Below, one piece after another: positions 24,690 to 32,596 of a stretch of 46,073 nucleotides of DNA; within the stretch, counting starts at the first letter, position 1; each line of letters starts with the position of its first letter. The position numbers and the translations under genes are program-made. The notes under the pieces are model-generated. The model saw nothing but the letters and a program-made list of their open reading frames with translations, ran no database searches and was not told the DNA's origin. Source of the stretch: DATJQF01 sp035505995 (GTDB lineage Bacteria; Bacteroidota; Bacteroidia; Bacteroidales; FEN-979); the NCBI GenBank assembly GCA_035505995.1, contig DATJQF010000142.1, positions 1-46,073 on the forward strand. Direction: 5' to 3'.

Positions 24690-24716
24690 GGATCCGGGAA
24701 ACGACATCCCGGATCC
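24690..24716 (+). terminator. GC-rich hairpin after the POT transporter gene
   Basis: GGATCCGGGA (24690-24699) and TCCCGGATCC (24707-24716) form a perfect 10-bp stem with a 7-nt loop, 16 bp after the stop. No U tract follows, so it may be an RNA-stabilising or Rho-assisted structure and not a classic terminator. The next gene starts 37 bp later on the same strand. Confidence 0.5.
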
Positions 24717-24753
24717 TAAACAGAGGATCCGGCATCTAATATAGGGATGACCT

Positions 24754-25680
24754 ATGTCTTCCAGGTACAACTCTTTTTCGGATTTTATCAGGCAGCAATT
24801 CGGCGGCAGGGTCCAGAAGGTTGCCGTGAATGCAGGTTTCACCTGTCCGAACCGCGACGGAACCAAAGGCAGGGGCGGATGCACCTATTGCGACAATGCC
24901 GCTTTCAATCCCTCGTACTGCGATCCCCGGAAATCCATCACCCGGCAGATAAAAGAAGGGATCGAGTTCCATGCCGTGCGTTATCGCCGGGCCAGCCGTT
25001 ACCTGGTCTATTTCCAGCCCTTCAGCAACACGTATGCAGAGCTTCCGGCGCTGAAGGAAAAGTTTGCGGAAGCCCTCTCCTGCCCGGGCGTGGCCGGGCT
25101 GGTGATCGGGACCCGGCCGGATTGCATGGACGAGGAAAAGCTCGATTATCTGGCAGGACTGGCACGTGTCCATTTTATTCAGGTGGAATACGGCATCGAG
25201 AGCATCTATGACCGGACGCTGGAGCGGATCAACCGGGGGCATGATTTCGCCACCTCACGGGAAATGCTGGAAAAAACCCGCGAGCGGGGTATCCGGACCG
25301 GGGCGCATTTCATCTTCGGGCTTCCCGGCGAATCCCTGCAGGAGATGATGGACAGCGCCGCGGTGATCTCCCGCCTGGCGATCGATACGGTCAAGTTCCA
25401 CCAGTTACAGATCATCAAGGGCACCCGGATGGAGCAGGAATTCAGGGAGCACCGGAGCGATTTTCATGTTTTCGACCTTGATGGATATATCGATTTCATC
25501 ATCCGGTTCCTTGAAAAGCTGAACCCCGCCTTTCTCATCGAAAGATTCACCGGCGAGGTTCCTCCCCGGTTCATCGAAGGGCACAACCTCGGATTGCTGA
25601 GATACGATGAGGTGCTTCGAAAGATCGGGGAAGAATTAGAGAGAAGGGACAGTTGGCAAGGGAAGAACTTTACCGGATGA
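24754..25680 (+). CDS. TIGR01212-family (YhcC-like) radical SAM protein
   Basis: A 308-residue radical SAM protein. The iron-sulphur cysteines are C31, C43 and C46 in CPNRDGTKGRGGCTYCDN, spacing C-x11-C-x2-C, as in E. coli YhcC. Later motifs: LVIGTRPDCMDEEKLDYL (about 112-129), FIQVEYGIESIYDRTLERINRGHD (about 136-160) and TGAHFIFGLPGES (about 181-193). The family is widespread and its reaction is not well established. It stands alone after the POT transporter and converges on pstB. A weak repeat array and a hairpin lie in the 73-bp gap downstream. Confidence 0.9.
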   Translation: MSSRYNSFSDFIRQQFGGRVQKVAVNAGFTCPNRDGTKGRGGCTYCDNAAFNPSYCDPRKSITRQIKEGIEFHAVRYRRASRYLVYFQPFSNTYAELPALKEKFAEALSCPGVAGLVIGTRPDCMDEEKLDYLAGLARVHFIQVEYGIESIYDRTLERINRGHDFATSREMLEKTRERGIRTGAHFIFGLPGESLQEMMDSAAVISRLAIDTVKFHQLQIIKGTRMEQEFREHRSDFHVFDLDGYIDFIIRFLEKLNPAFLIERFTGEVPPRFIEGHNLGLLRYDEVLRKIGEELERRDSWQGKNFTG

Positions 25681-25686
25681 ACCTAC

Positions 25687-25707
25687 GGGTTACAGGCTGC
25701 AGGTTGC
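25687..25707. repeat. Short 7-bp-period array
   Basis: Three consecutive heptamers, GGGTTAC, AGGCTGC and AGGTTGC, start 6 bp after the stop of the radical SAM gene. GGTTACAGG here also occurs at 2961-2969, in another array with the same phase. Short, but the match across 23 kb supports a common family. Confidence 0.5.
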
Positions 25708-25721
25708 TTGTATCCTGCCTC

Positions 25722-25736
25722 CCTGCCTTCGGCAGG
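25722..25736. terminator. Short hairpin between convergent genes
   Basis: CCTGCC (25722-25727) and GGCAGG (25731-25736) pair around a TTC loop, between the convergent radical SAM and pstB genes. The symmetric position suggests a bidirectional stop signal. There is no U tract on either side. Confidence 0.4.
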
Positions 25737-25753
25737 CAAGCCGGATCCCAGGC

Positions 25754-26515
25754 TTAATTGAAGGTACCGCTGAGATACAGTTTTGTCTTTTCCATTTTAG
25801 GATTCTCAAAGACCTCGTGCACCGGTCCCTGCTCGATGATCTCCCCCAGGTACATGAAGGCCACGTAATCGGCTATGCGGCGGGCCTGCCGCAGGATGTG
25901 GGTGACGACCACGATGGTATAATCATTCTTAAGCTCCAGGAATTTCTGCTCGATCGACTGGCTGGAGATCGGGTCGAGGGCGGAGGTCGGCTCATCGGCG
26001 AGGATGATCTCCGGGTTCACGGCGAGTCCCCGGGCCAGGCACAACCGCTGCTGCTGGCCGATGGAAAGGCGGGAAGCGGGCTCGTGCAGCCGGTCCTTCA
26101 CTTCCTCCCAGAGCTTGGCCTGCTGCAGATAGGTGACCACCTGCTTGTTGAGCTCCCTTCTCCTGGAGACTCCTTTCAGCCTGAGCCCGTAAGCAATATT
26201 GTTATAGATCGTCATGGGCAGCGGATAGGGTCGCTGGGAAAGAAGCCCCATGTGCTGGCGGAGTTCGTAGATGTCCTCCCCGGCTTCCAGCACATTGCGG
26301 TCGTCGATCAGGACGCGGCCGGAAACCTTCAGCTCGGGATAGAGGTCGGTGAGACGGTTAAGGCATTTCAGCAGGGTGGTCTTGCCGCAGCCTGACGGTC
26401 CCAGGATCACCGTGATCTTGTTCTTCGGGATCCGGAGGTTGATGTCCTTCAGGATCCGCGTCTTGCCTGCCGTCACATTCAGGTTCCCGATCTCTATTTT
26501 GATATGGTCGTCCAT
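25754..26515 (-). CDS. pstB: Phosphate ABC transporter ATP-binding protein
   Basis: PstB is the ATPase of the high-affinity phosphate importer PstSCAB. The 253 residues match the family. Seen: Walker A GPSGCGKTT (39-47), followed by the PstB-type LLKCLNRLTDLYPE, the signature LSIGQQQRLCLARGLA near 150, Walker B ILADEPTSALDP near 170 and switch histidine VVVTHILRQARRIADY. It is the last gene of the operon, 15 bp after pstA. phoU, which often follows pstB, is absent here. Confidence 0.96.
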   Translation of the reverse strand: MDDHIKIEIGNLNVTAGKTRILKDINLRIPKNKITVILGPSGCGKTTLLKCLNRLTDLYPELKVSGRVLIDDRNVLEAGEDIYELRQHMGLLSQRPYPLPMTIYNNIAYGLRLKGVSRRRELNKQVVTYLQQAKLWEEVKDRLHEPASRLSIGQQQRLCLARGLAVNPEIILADEPTSALDPISSQSIEQKFLELKNDYTIVVVTHILRQARRIADYVAFMYLGEIIEQGPVHEVFENPKMEKTKLYLSGTFN

Positions 26516-26530
26516 GCCCGGAGCAGAAAG

Positions 26531-27388
26531 TTAGAAATTTATTTTGGTCTTATGGTACCGCTTCCCCAATCCCCGCGAAAAAAGACTGACGATCAGGATG
26601 ATCAGCGTCAGCACCAGCGCCGACGCATAGGCGCGTTCCTGCACGGCCTGCACCGGCGAGGAAAGCTGGAAAAAGATGGAGAGCGGCAGCGTAGCCACCG
26701 GCTCTGTCAGCGAATTGGGTATGTTGTCGGTATATCCGGCCGTAAAAAGTACGGAAGCGGCATCCCCGATAGCCCTGCCGAACGACAGCAGGATGGCGGT
26801 GATGATCCCCGAGACGGCCTGGCGCGTCATGATGCGGAAGGCAGTCTCCGATTTATTCGAGCCGATCGAGTAGGAAGCTTCCATCAGTCCTACCGGCACC
26901 GTGCGCAGGATCTCGTCCATCGAACGGATCATGATGGGCAGGATGAACAGCGTGACGGTGATGATCCCCGCCAGCAGGGAGGTCTGGATCCCCAGGAAGA
27001 TCATGACCGTAAAGCCGAAGGCGCCGTAAACGATCGACGGGATCCCCCAGATCAGGTCGAGGATGAACCGGATGAAGGCGGCGATCTTTTTCCTCCGCAC
27101 CAGGAACACGTTGATGTAAAGTGCCACGGGCAGCCCGATGAGGAAGGCAAGGATGGTGGCCCCGAAGGCCAGGCAGAGCGAGCCCAGGATCGCATTCAGG
27201 ATCCCGCCTCCCTTGCCGTAATAATAGCCGCCTTTGGGGATCGAGGTCAGCATCTCCCAGGAGATCGCCTTCAGCCCTTTCTCAAAAATGCTGTAGATGA
27301 TGATCGCCAGGATCGCCAGGATGAAGAGGGTGGCGCCCGCCATCAGGACCTTAAAGACCGATTCTTCCGTTTTGCTTCCGCGTTTCAC
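26531..27388 (-). CDS. pstA: Phosphate ABC transporter permease PstA
   Basis: This inner-membrane permease subunit of the phosphate importer has 285 residues and starts with GTG. Six hydrophobic segments are seen, the first at about 14-34 (VLMAGATLFILAILAIIIYS). The permease coupling region is MEASYSIGSNKSETAFRIMTRQAVSGIITAILLSFGRAIGDAA (about 173-215), with the typical EAA-like loop. It begins 3 bp after pstC, so translation is probably coupled. Confidence 0.95.
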   Translation of the reverse strand: MKRGSKTEESVFKVLMAGATLFILAILAIIIYSIFEKGLKAISWEMLTSIPKGGYYYGKGGGILNAILGSLCLAFGATILAFLIGLPVALYINVFLVRRKKIAAFIRFILDLIWGIPSIVYGAFGFTVMIFLGIQTSLLAGIITVTLFILPIMIRSMDEILRTVPVGLMEASYSIGSNKSETAFRIMTRQAVSGIITAILLSFGRAIGDAASVLFTAGYTDNIPNSLTEPVATLPLSIFFQLSSPVQAVQERAYASALVLTLIILIVSLFSRGLGKRYHKTKINF

Positions 27389-27391
27389 CTT

Positions 27392-28282
27392 TCAGAATTT
27401 ATTATAGCGGGCGATGAAAAAATGCATGACCAGGTTGAAAAAGAGCGATACGGCCAGCAGCAGCAGGGCGGCGAACATCAGGGCCGAATCGTACCGGGGG
27501 ATCGACAGCATCTCCCCGTAGTTATTGGCGATCAGCGCCGGAAGCGTGTATCCCGGGTCGAAGACGCTCCTGGGGAGCTTCACCATGTTGCCCACCACCA
27601 TCAGCACCGCCATGGTCTCCCCGAAAGCCCTCGCCAGTCCGAACCCGATCGCCGCAATGATGCCCGGCAAGGCTTTCTTGACCAGGACGTGCTTGATGGT
27701 CTGCCAGCGGGTAGCTCCCAGCGAAAGCGAAGCCTCCTTCAGCTCGTCGGGAATGGTCCGGAATATCTCGATCAGGATATTCAGGATGAAAGGGATGATC
27801 ATGATCGCGAGGACGAAGGCGGCCGCCAGGATGCTGTACCCCATCGTCTTCACCCCGAAGAACGGGCCGAGGTACCGGGCGATGAAAGGGACGATCACCA
27901 GGATCCCCCAGAGACCGTACACCACGGAAGGGATCCCCGCCAGGATGTCGATCGCGGGATGCATCACACGGAGCAGGGTCCTCCGGGTATATTGCGTCAC
28001 ATAGATGGCCGTCAGGATGCAAACCGGCGCGGAGATCAGGATCGCGAGAAGCGTTACCCATACGGAGCCGACAATGAACGGGTAAAAGCCGAATTTCCCG
28101 CTGCCCGGCTTCCACTCCCTGGAAAAAAGAAGGTCGGGCAGGTGGAAGTCATGAATGAGGGTAAAGGATTTCAGGTAAAGTCCCGCGAAAAGGAGGAAAG
28201 GCAAGGATGCAACCAGGATGAGGCTGAGGATCATCCAGGTGGAATTCACGGCATGCCGCTGTGTGCGGTTAAATATGTGCAT
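27392..28282 (-). CDS. pstC: Phosphate ABC transporter permease PstC
   Basis: The partner permease of PstA, 296 residues. Six hydrophobic segments are seen, the first at about 15-37 (WMILSLILVASLPFLLFAGLY). Family motifs include AGIPSVVYGLWGILVIVPF (about 114-132) and the coupling loop ELKEASLSLGATRWQTIKHVLVKKALPGIIAAIGFGLARAFGETMAVLMV (about 180-230). It follows pstS by 33 bp. A plus-strand open frame of 801 codons opposite pstSCA is an artefact. Confidence 0.95.
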   Translation of the reverse strand: MHIFNRTQRHAVNSTWMILSLILVASLPFLLFAGLYLKSFTLIHDFHLPDLLFSREWKPGSGKFGFYPFIVGSVWVTLLAILISAPVCILTAIYVTQYTRRTLLRVMHPAIDILAGIPSVVYGLWGILVIVPFIARYLGPFFGVKTMGYSILAAAFVLAIMIIPFILNILIEIFRTIPDELKEASLSLGATRWQTIKHVLVKKALPGIIAAIGFGLARAFGETMAVLMVVGNMVKLPRSVFDPGYTLPALIANNYGEMLSIPRYDSALMFAALLLLAVSLFFNLVMHFFIARYNKF

Positions 28283-28315
28283 CCTGTACTATTTACCGGC
28301 AAAGATAGAGAGGGA

Positions 28316-29305
28316 TCATTTAAGTTTTTCCATCCCCGCCTGCAATTTTTCCGGGGAGAGGGTGACATACCCCGCTTCGGGGACGAATTTCTGTCCGTCG
28401 GTCAGTATCCATTGAAGGAAGGCGATCACGGTGCGGTCGGTCGGCTTTCCGGCCGAAACAAAATAAAGATCGCGGGCCGGGGGCGAAGGATACCTGCCGG
28501 TTTGAATGGCATTCACGACCTGGTCGAGGGTCCCGTAGAAATTCTCCTCCGGATCCACAGTGCCGTTCCCGTTCAGGTCGATGGGAACCACCTCGATACC
28601 GGGATAGGGTTTGCGGTTCTCCATATCGTAAACGAAATTGAGGTTGTTGAACCCGATCCCGCCCGGATCTCTCCGGACGGCATCCGCCACCCCGGGATCG
28701 CCGTTGACCCCCAGTCCCACCAGGTCCTCCTGTTTTTTGGTCTTATCCAGGTATTTGGCCCACATCTCCGCCGCCCCGCAGGCATCCGAGCGGGTGAACA
28801 CGGAGATCTCCTCCAGCGACCGGTCCCTGGCCGCCTGTCCCCAGGTCTTGATCGTCCCGGTGAGGAAGATGCCGGCGAATTGTTCCCGGGTCATGCCTTT
28901 AGTCTTTAAATCTTTCAGCACCGGGTTGGCCGAGCTGACCGTCGGCAGCACCGCATCTTTTGCCACCGCAATATACCACGCGCCCTTGGCCCGCTCCTCC
29001 GGGCTGACTTCCTTGGAGAACATCCCCAGGTCGACCATCTTCGACAGCGCATCCGCCATTCCCTTGCCGGCTCCTCCCGCCGAGATATTGACCGTTACAC
29101 CGGGATGAAGCTTTTTAAATTCCTCGGCCCATCGGACCGTCATGGGATAGAGGGCAAAGGCTCCCGAGATCGTGATCTTGCCTTTCAGGGCATCCCCCTT
29201 TTGCCCGCCACTGCCTGAACTTCCCGGATTACAGGCGGTGAATGACCCCACCGCTCCCAGGATCAGGGCAGCGGCTATACTCCGGAAGGTTGCTGTGTAT
29301 TTCAT
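28316..29305 (-). CDS. pstS: Phosphate-binding lipoprotein PstS
   Basis: The periplasmic substrate-binding part of the phosphate importer, 329 residues. The signal peptide ends in a lipobox-like SFTAC, with the acylated Cys at about 25, so it is probably a lipoprotein. Seen: KGKITISGAFALYPMTVRWAEEFKKLHPGVTVNISAGGAGKGMADAL (about 42-88, phosphate-binding Ser/Gly loops), RSDACGAAEMWAKYLDKT (about 172-189) and GVADAVRRDPGGIGFNN (about 204-220). It is the first gene of pstSCAB. A -7 box lies 18-25 bp upstream. Confidence 0.93.
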   Translation of the reverse strand: MKYTATFRSIAAALILGAVGSFTACNPGSSGSGGQKGDALKGKITISGAFALYPMTVRWAEEFKKLHPGVTVNISAGGAGKGMADALSKMVDLGMFSKEVSPEERAKGAWYIAVAKDAVLPTVSSANPVLKDLKTKGMTREQFAGIFLTGTIKTWGQAARDRSLEEISVFTRSDACGAAEMWAKYLDKTKKQEDLVGLGVNGDPGVADAVRRDPGGIGFNNLNFVYDMENRKPYPGIEVVPIDLNGNGTVDPEENFYGTLDQVVNAIQTGRYPSPPARDLYFVSAGKPTDRTVIAFLQWILTDGQKFVPEAGYVTLSPEKLQAGMEKLK

Positions 29306-29322
29306 GCCGTTTGAATATATTC

Positions 29323-29330
29323 CAAAATTA
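29323..29330 (-). promoter_or_regulatory. Candidate -7 box of the pst operon
   Basis: On the minus strand TAATTTTG (29330-29323) matches TAnnTTTG, 18 bp before the pstS ATG. The -33 region is weak (ATTG at 29350-29347, 16 bp away). An activator might be needed, which would fit phosphate control, but no Pho-box-like direct repeat was found. Confidence 0.45.
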
Positions 29331-29369
29331 CGGGAATCGATATTTGCAATGGGATCAGAAAGATGAAAT

Positions 29370-29391
29370 ACTTCACTTTTCAGGGTGAAGT
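29370..29391 (-). terminator. Inverted repeat between moxR and pstS
   Basis: ACTTCAC (29370-29376) and GTGAAGT (29385-29391) pair perfectly around an 8-nt loop, 6 bp after the moxR stop on the minus strand. The minus-strand sequence beyond it is moderately T-rich. It is probably a terminator of the moxR operon. Alternatively it is an operator for pstS, since it lies 65 bp upstream of that start. Confidence 0.45.
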
Positions 29392-29397
29392 GTCAGA

Positions 29398-30363
29398 TCA
29401 TAAAAGCTTCCCGATGATCGCCTCTTCCCGGATCCCTTCGGCCTCCGCTTTGTAATTCCTGACGATGCGGTGCCGGAGCACAGAGGCTGAAACGGCTTTT
29501 ACATCTTCAATATCCGGGGAGTATTTGCCGCTGAGCGCAGCATGGCACTTTGCGCCGAGGATCAGGTACTGGGATGCCCGCGGACCGGCTCCCCAGGTGA
29601 GATATTGTTCAGCCCAGTCATGCGCTTTCTCAGTATGAGGCCGGGTGGCGGAGACCAGGTTCACCGCATAATGGTAAACGTTATCGGGAACCGGGATCCG
29701 GAGGATCAGCTCCTGGAAATAGAGGATCTCTTCGGCCGAGAGCACGACTCCGGGAGTGGCCAAATGGCGCGAGGTCGTATTTTTCACAATGGTGACTTCC
29801 TCCTCGAAACCGGGATAATCGAGCCAGATATTGAACATGAACCGGTCGAGCTGTGCTTCCGGCAGCGGGTAGGTTCCTTCGTGCTCGATCGGGTTCTGGG
29901 TGGCAAGGACAAAGAAGGGCTCCTCGAGCCGGTAAGATATCCCCGCCACCGTGACCGCCTTCTCCTGCATGGCCTCCAGCAGGGCCGACTGGGTCTTCGG
30001 CGGGGTCCGGTTGATCTCGTCCGCCAGGATGATGTTAGCGAAAACCGGCCCTTTGATGAAACGGAATTTCCGGTTCTCGTCCAGGATCTCCGTCCCGATG
30101 ATATCGGACGGCATCAGGTCGGGGGTGAACTGGATCCGGCTGTATTTCAGTCCCAGCACCTTCGACAGGGTATTCACCATCAGGGTCTTGGCCAGTCCGG
30201 GAACGCCCACCAGCAGGCAATGCCCTTTACAAAAGATGGAGATCAGCAGGTTCTTGATCACCTCTTCCTGTCCCACGATCACTTTTCCGATCTCGGCCCG
30301 AAGGTCATCGTATTTTTTGACCAGGCCATCCAGTGCTTCTACATCCGTTGTATAGTTCATCAT
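29398..30363 (-). CDS. MoxR-family AAA ATPase
   Basis: A 321-residue cytoplasmic AAA+ chaperone-like ATPase. Seen: Walker A GVPGLAKT (53-60), IQFTPDLMPSDIIGTEIL (about 76-94), Walker B NIILADEINRTPPKTQSALLEAMQE (about 110-134), the ATQNPIEHEGTYPLPEAQLDRFMF sensor region (about 153-176) and the C-terminal lid domain. The family often acts with von Willebrand-type proteins encoded next to it, such as BatA and BatB. None is present here. Its start overlaps the stop of the SurA-like gene (TGATG), so it belongs to the folding-factor operon. Confidence 0.92.
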   Translation of the reverse strand: MMNYTTDVEALDGLVKKYDDLRAEIGKVIVGQEEVIKNLLISIFCKGHCLLVGVPGLAKTLMVNTLSKVLGLKYSRIQFTPDLMPSDIIGTEILDENRKFRFIKGPVFANIILADEINRTPPKTQSALLEAMQEKAVTVAGISYRLEEPFFVLATQNPIEHEGTYPLPEAQLDRFMFNIWLDYPGFEEEVTIVKNTTSRHLATPGVVLSAEEILYFQELILRIPVPDNVYHYAVNLVSATRPHTEKAHDWAEQYLTWGAGPRASQYLILGAKCHAALSGKYSPDIEDVKAVSASVLRHRIVRNYKAEAEGIREEAIIGKLL

Positions 30364-31730
30364 CAGGGAGTGATTTCAAATTTCCATTTCCGCTGGAATT
30401 CACAGCCAGCGTAGTTGGTGTTTATTTGTACAAAGGTATGCTTGGAACGCTGGTCCATCCATTGATCCAGGACATCGCTCTTTTTCTTGTCCAGGGCCCA
30501 TTCCTCAATTTTCGCGTAATCCTCGTCCAGGTTGGCCTTGTGGGGGATGGTCCTCTTTTTCAGGTAATAGATCCGGTATTCGTCTTTTCCCCGCTCGCTT
30601 TTATAAGGTACCGGCGCTGAGATCTCCCCGACTTTCAGCTTGTCGATGATAAAGAAGATCTTGGAGTCGAGGTCTTTCGCATCAAACATGCTGGTGCCGG
30701 TCATCTGGTTGATCATCAATCCCCCGTTATTCCGGCTGGGGTCGTCGGAGTATTTCTGGACCGCCTCTTCAAAGGTGATCTTGTGCGCTTCTATCAGGGA
30801 AGCGACGCTGTCGAGGAGCGTCTTAGCCTTTGCCAGGCTCAGGGGCGATACTTTCGGCCGGATCAGGATGTGCCGGACATTGATATAATCCCCTCTCCGC
30901 TCGATCATCTGGATCAGATGGTATCCGTCTTCCGTTTCCACGATATCCGATACTTCCCCCGGTTTCAGGCGGAAGGCGGCCGCTTCGAACTCCGGGTGCA
31001 TCTCCCCTCTCTTGAACATGCCCAGTTCCCCTCCCTGCTTGGCCGATCCGGGATCTTCCGAATAAAGGATGGCCAGGGTGGCGAAGTCGTCCCCGTTCTG
31101 GATCCTTTTTTTGAATCCCTCCAGGGTCTTCCGGGCTTCTTCCTTTTCGGCGTCCCCGATCAGCGGCTGCTTGGAGATCATACCGATCTCGATCTCCGAG
31201 CTGATATCGGGGATGCTGTCCTTGGGGATCTTTTTGTAAAATGCCTTCACTTCCGAAGGGGTGATCACCACATCCTTGGTCAGTTTTTCCTGGGTCATCT
31301 GGATCATCATCTGCTCCCGGATGATATCCCTGAGCTCATTCTTGATCTCCGGGATCGATTTCTGGTAGTATTCCTCCAGCTTGTCGGCCGAGCCCACCTG
31401 GCTGATGAAGTACCGCATCTTCTGGTCCATCTGGGCTTCCACCTGTGCGTCGGTCACCTTGGCGCTGTCGAGGATCGCCTGGTGGAGCAGCAGCTTCTGG
31501 AAGAGCATGTTCTCAAGCATCCGGCATTTCACGAATTGCGGGCTGCCCTGGATATTTCCCCCCATCCGGTACTGCAGGTACTGGTTTTCAATGTCCGACT
31601 TCAGGATCACGTTCTCGCCCACCACCGCCACCACGCCGTCGATGACCGAGTCGGCTTTCTGCGCATGGGTTCCGGAGGGAAAGATCAACGCCGGGATCAG
31701 GAGGAGTACCGATAAAAGGAAGGATTTCAT
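30363..31730 (-). CDS. Periplasmic peptidyl-prolyl isomerase, SurA-like
   Basis: From the chosen ATG this has 455 residues. A signal peptide covers 1-24 (SFLLSVLLLIPALIFPSGTHAQ). A SurA-type N-terminal chaperone domain follows (VIDGVVAVVGENVILKSDIENQYLQY, about 29-54). Two parvulin (PpiC) domains follow: about 175-275 (SILYSEDPGSAKQGGELGMFKRGEM) and about 280-390 (VRHILIRPKVSPLSLAKAKTLLDSV, with SDDPSRNNGGLM). The architecture is that of SurA, which helps outer-membrane barrels fold. The frame is open to a TTG at 31754, but the signal peptide starts at the ATG used here. It is third in a run of folding factors, 20 bp after the lipoprotein gene. Confidence 0.9.
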   Translation of the reverse strand: MKSFLLSVLLLIPALIFPSGTHAQKADSVIDGVVAVVGENVILKSDIENQYLQYRMGGNIQGSPQFVKCRMLENMLFQKLLLHQAILDSAKVTDAQVEAQMDQKMRYFISQVGSADKLEEYYQKSIPEIKNELRDIIREQMMIQMTQEKLTKDVVITPSEVKAFYKKIPKDSIPDISSEIEIGMISKQPLIGDAEKEEARKTLEGFKKRIQNGDDFATLAILYSEDPGSAKQGGELGMFKRGEMHPEFEAAAFRLKPGEVSDIVETEDGYHLIQMIERRGDYINVRHILIRPKVSPLSLAKAKTLLDSVASLIEAHKITFEEAVQKYSDDPSRNNGGLMINQMTGTSMFDAKDLDSKIFFIIDKLKVGEISAPVPYKSERGKDEYRIYYLKKRTIPHKANLDEDYAKIEEWALDKKKSDVLDQWMDQRSKHTFVQINTNYAGCEFQRKWKFEITP

Positions 31731-31750
31731 TGTTGACACGGGAATAAAAC

Positions 31751-32590
31751 TCAATAGACCGTAAATTTATTGTTCTTCAGGGCTTCCTGGTAAACGTCCT
31801 CATGCATTTTGCTGATCAGGTCCATTTTTCTTTTATTCAGGATGATCTCCCGGATATGGCCCGCCTCCATGTTCAGCGGGGATACGTTATCCTTGATCCG
31901 GAAGTCCCTGAAGCGGACCAGGTAGGTATAGAGGGAGTCCTGGTATTCCACCTCCCGGTGGTTTTTCAGGAACTCCTCCTGGTTATACATCTTGATCGGG
32001 ATCTGCTTGAGCAGGTCGTTGAACAGTATCCAGTTCTGGTCATCCAGGAAATAGTCGGCCGCATCTTTCCCGCACAGGTCGGAGAGCAGCGACCGGTCGC
32101 CGGGATCGTCCGAGAGCAGCAGCTTGCGGAAGCGCTCTTTGTTCCGGTATTTCAGCGGAAGCTTCACATACTGGAACTGGACGATATTATCCTTGAGCAG
32201 GAAATTTTTCTGGTTTGCGTCATAGTAGCTGCTGATCTCCTCATCCGTCACCACCGTGTCCAGCTTCTGCTTCACCAGGGCGTTCTCATACTCATAAATG
32301 ATCAGGGAGTTCCGGTAATTCTCCAGCTGCTGGGTAAAGTCCATCTGTTCCGGGGAAAGGTTCTTTTCCGCCTGGTGCACGATCAGTTTCTGGCGCACCC
32401 AGCTGTCGATATAGTTTTTCACCAGGATCAGGCTGTCCCTGGAGGAGGTCCCGCGGGGAACGATCCCGCTGAGATCGGATTCATAGAGCGGCTCATCGAA
32501 TACTTTCGCCACCACTCTCTCGCTGTGTTTCTTAAAAAAACCGGAGCAGGAGGTAAGGACGACCAGTGAAAGAAGGATCAGCTTTTTCAA
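31751..32590 (-). CDS. Lipoprotein with SurA/PpiC-like chaperone region, no clear isomerase domain
   Basis: A 279-residue probable lipoprotein. It starts with TTG, because no ATG or GTG exists between the upstream stop and the signal peptide. The signal peptide ends in the lipobox LTSC, with Cys at about 15. The early mature region AKVFDEPLYESDLSGIVPRGTSSRDSLILVKNYIDSWVRQKLIVHQAEKNL resembles the SurA N-terminal chaperone domain. VVTDEEISSYYDANQKNFLLKD (about 103-124) resembles the linker before a parvulin domain. No typical parvulin motif follows, so it may be a chaperone-only relative. It lies 6 bp after the larger isomerase gene and before the SurA-like gene. Confidence 0.78.
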   Translation of the reverse strand: MKKLILLSLVVLTSCSGFFKKHSERVVAKVFDEPLYESDLSGIVPRGTSSRDSLILVKNYIDSWVRQKLIVHQAEKNLSPEQMDFTQQLENYRNSLIIYEYENALVKQKLDTVVTDEEISSYYDANQKNFLLKDNIVQFQYVKLPLKYRNKERFRKLLLSDDPGDRSLLSDLCGKDAADYFLDDQNWILFNDLLKQIPIKMYNQEEFLKNHREVEYQDSLYTYLVRFRDFRIKDNVSPLNMEAGHIREIILNKRKMDLISKMHEDVYQEALKNNKFTVY

Positions 32591-32596
32591 ACCGGG

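Noticed and set aside
26504..28909. 801-codon plus-strand frame opposite pstSCA
   Set aside because: Composition dominated by Asp, Arg, Gln and His as expected from reading permease genes backwards. The pst genes account for the sequence.
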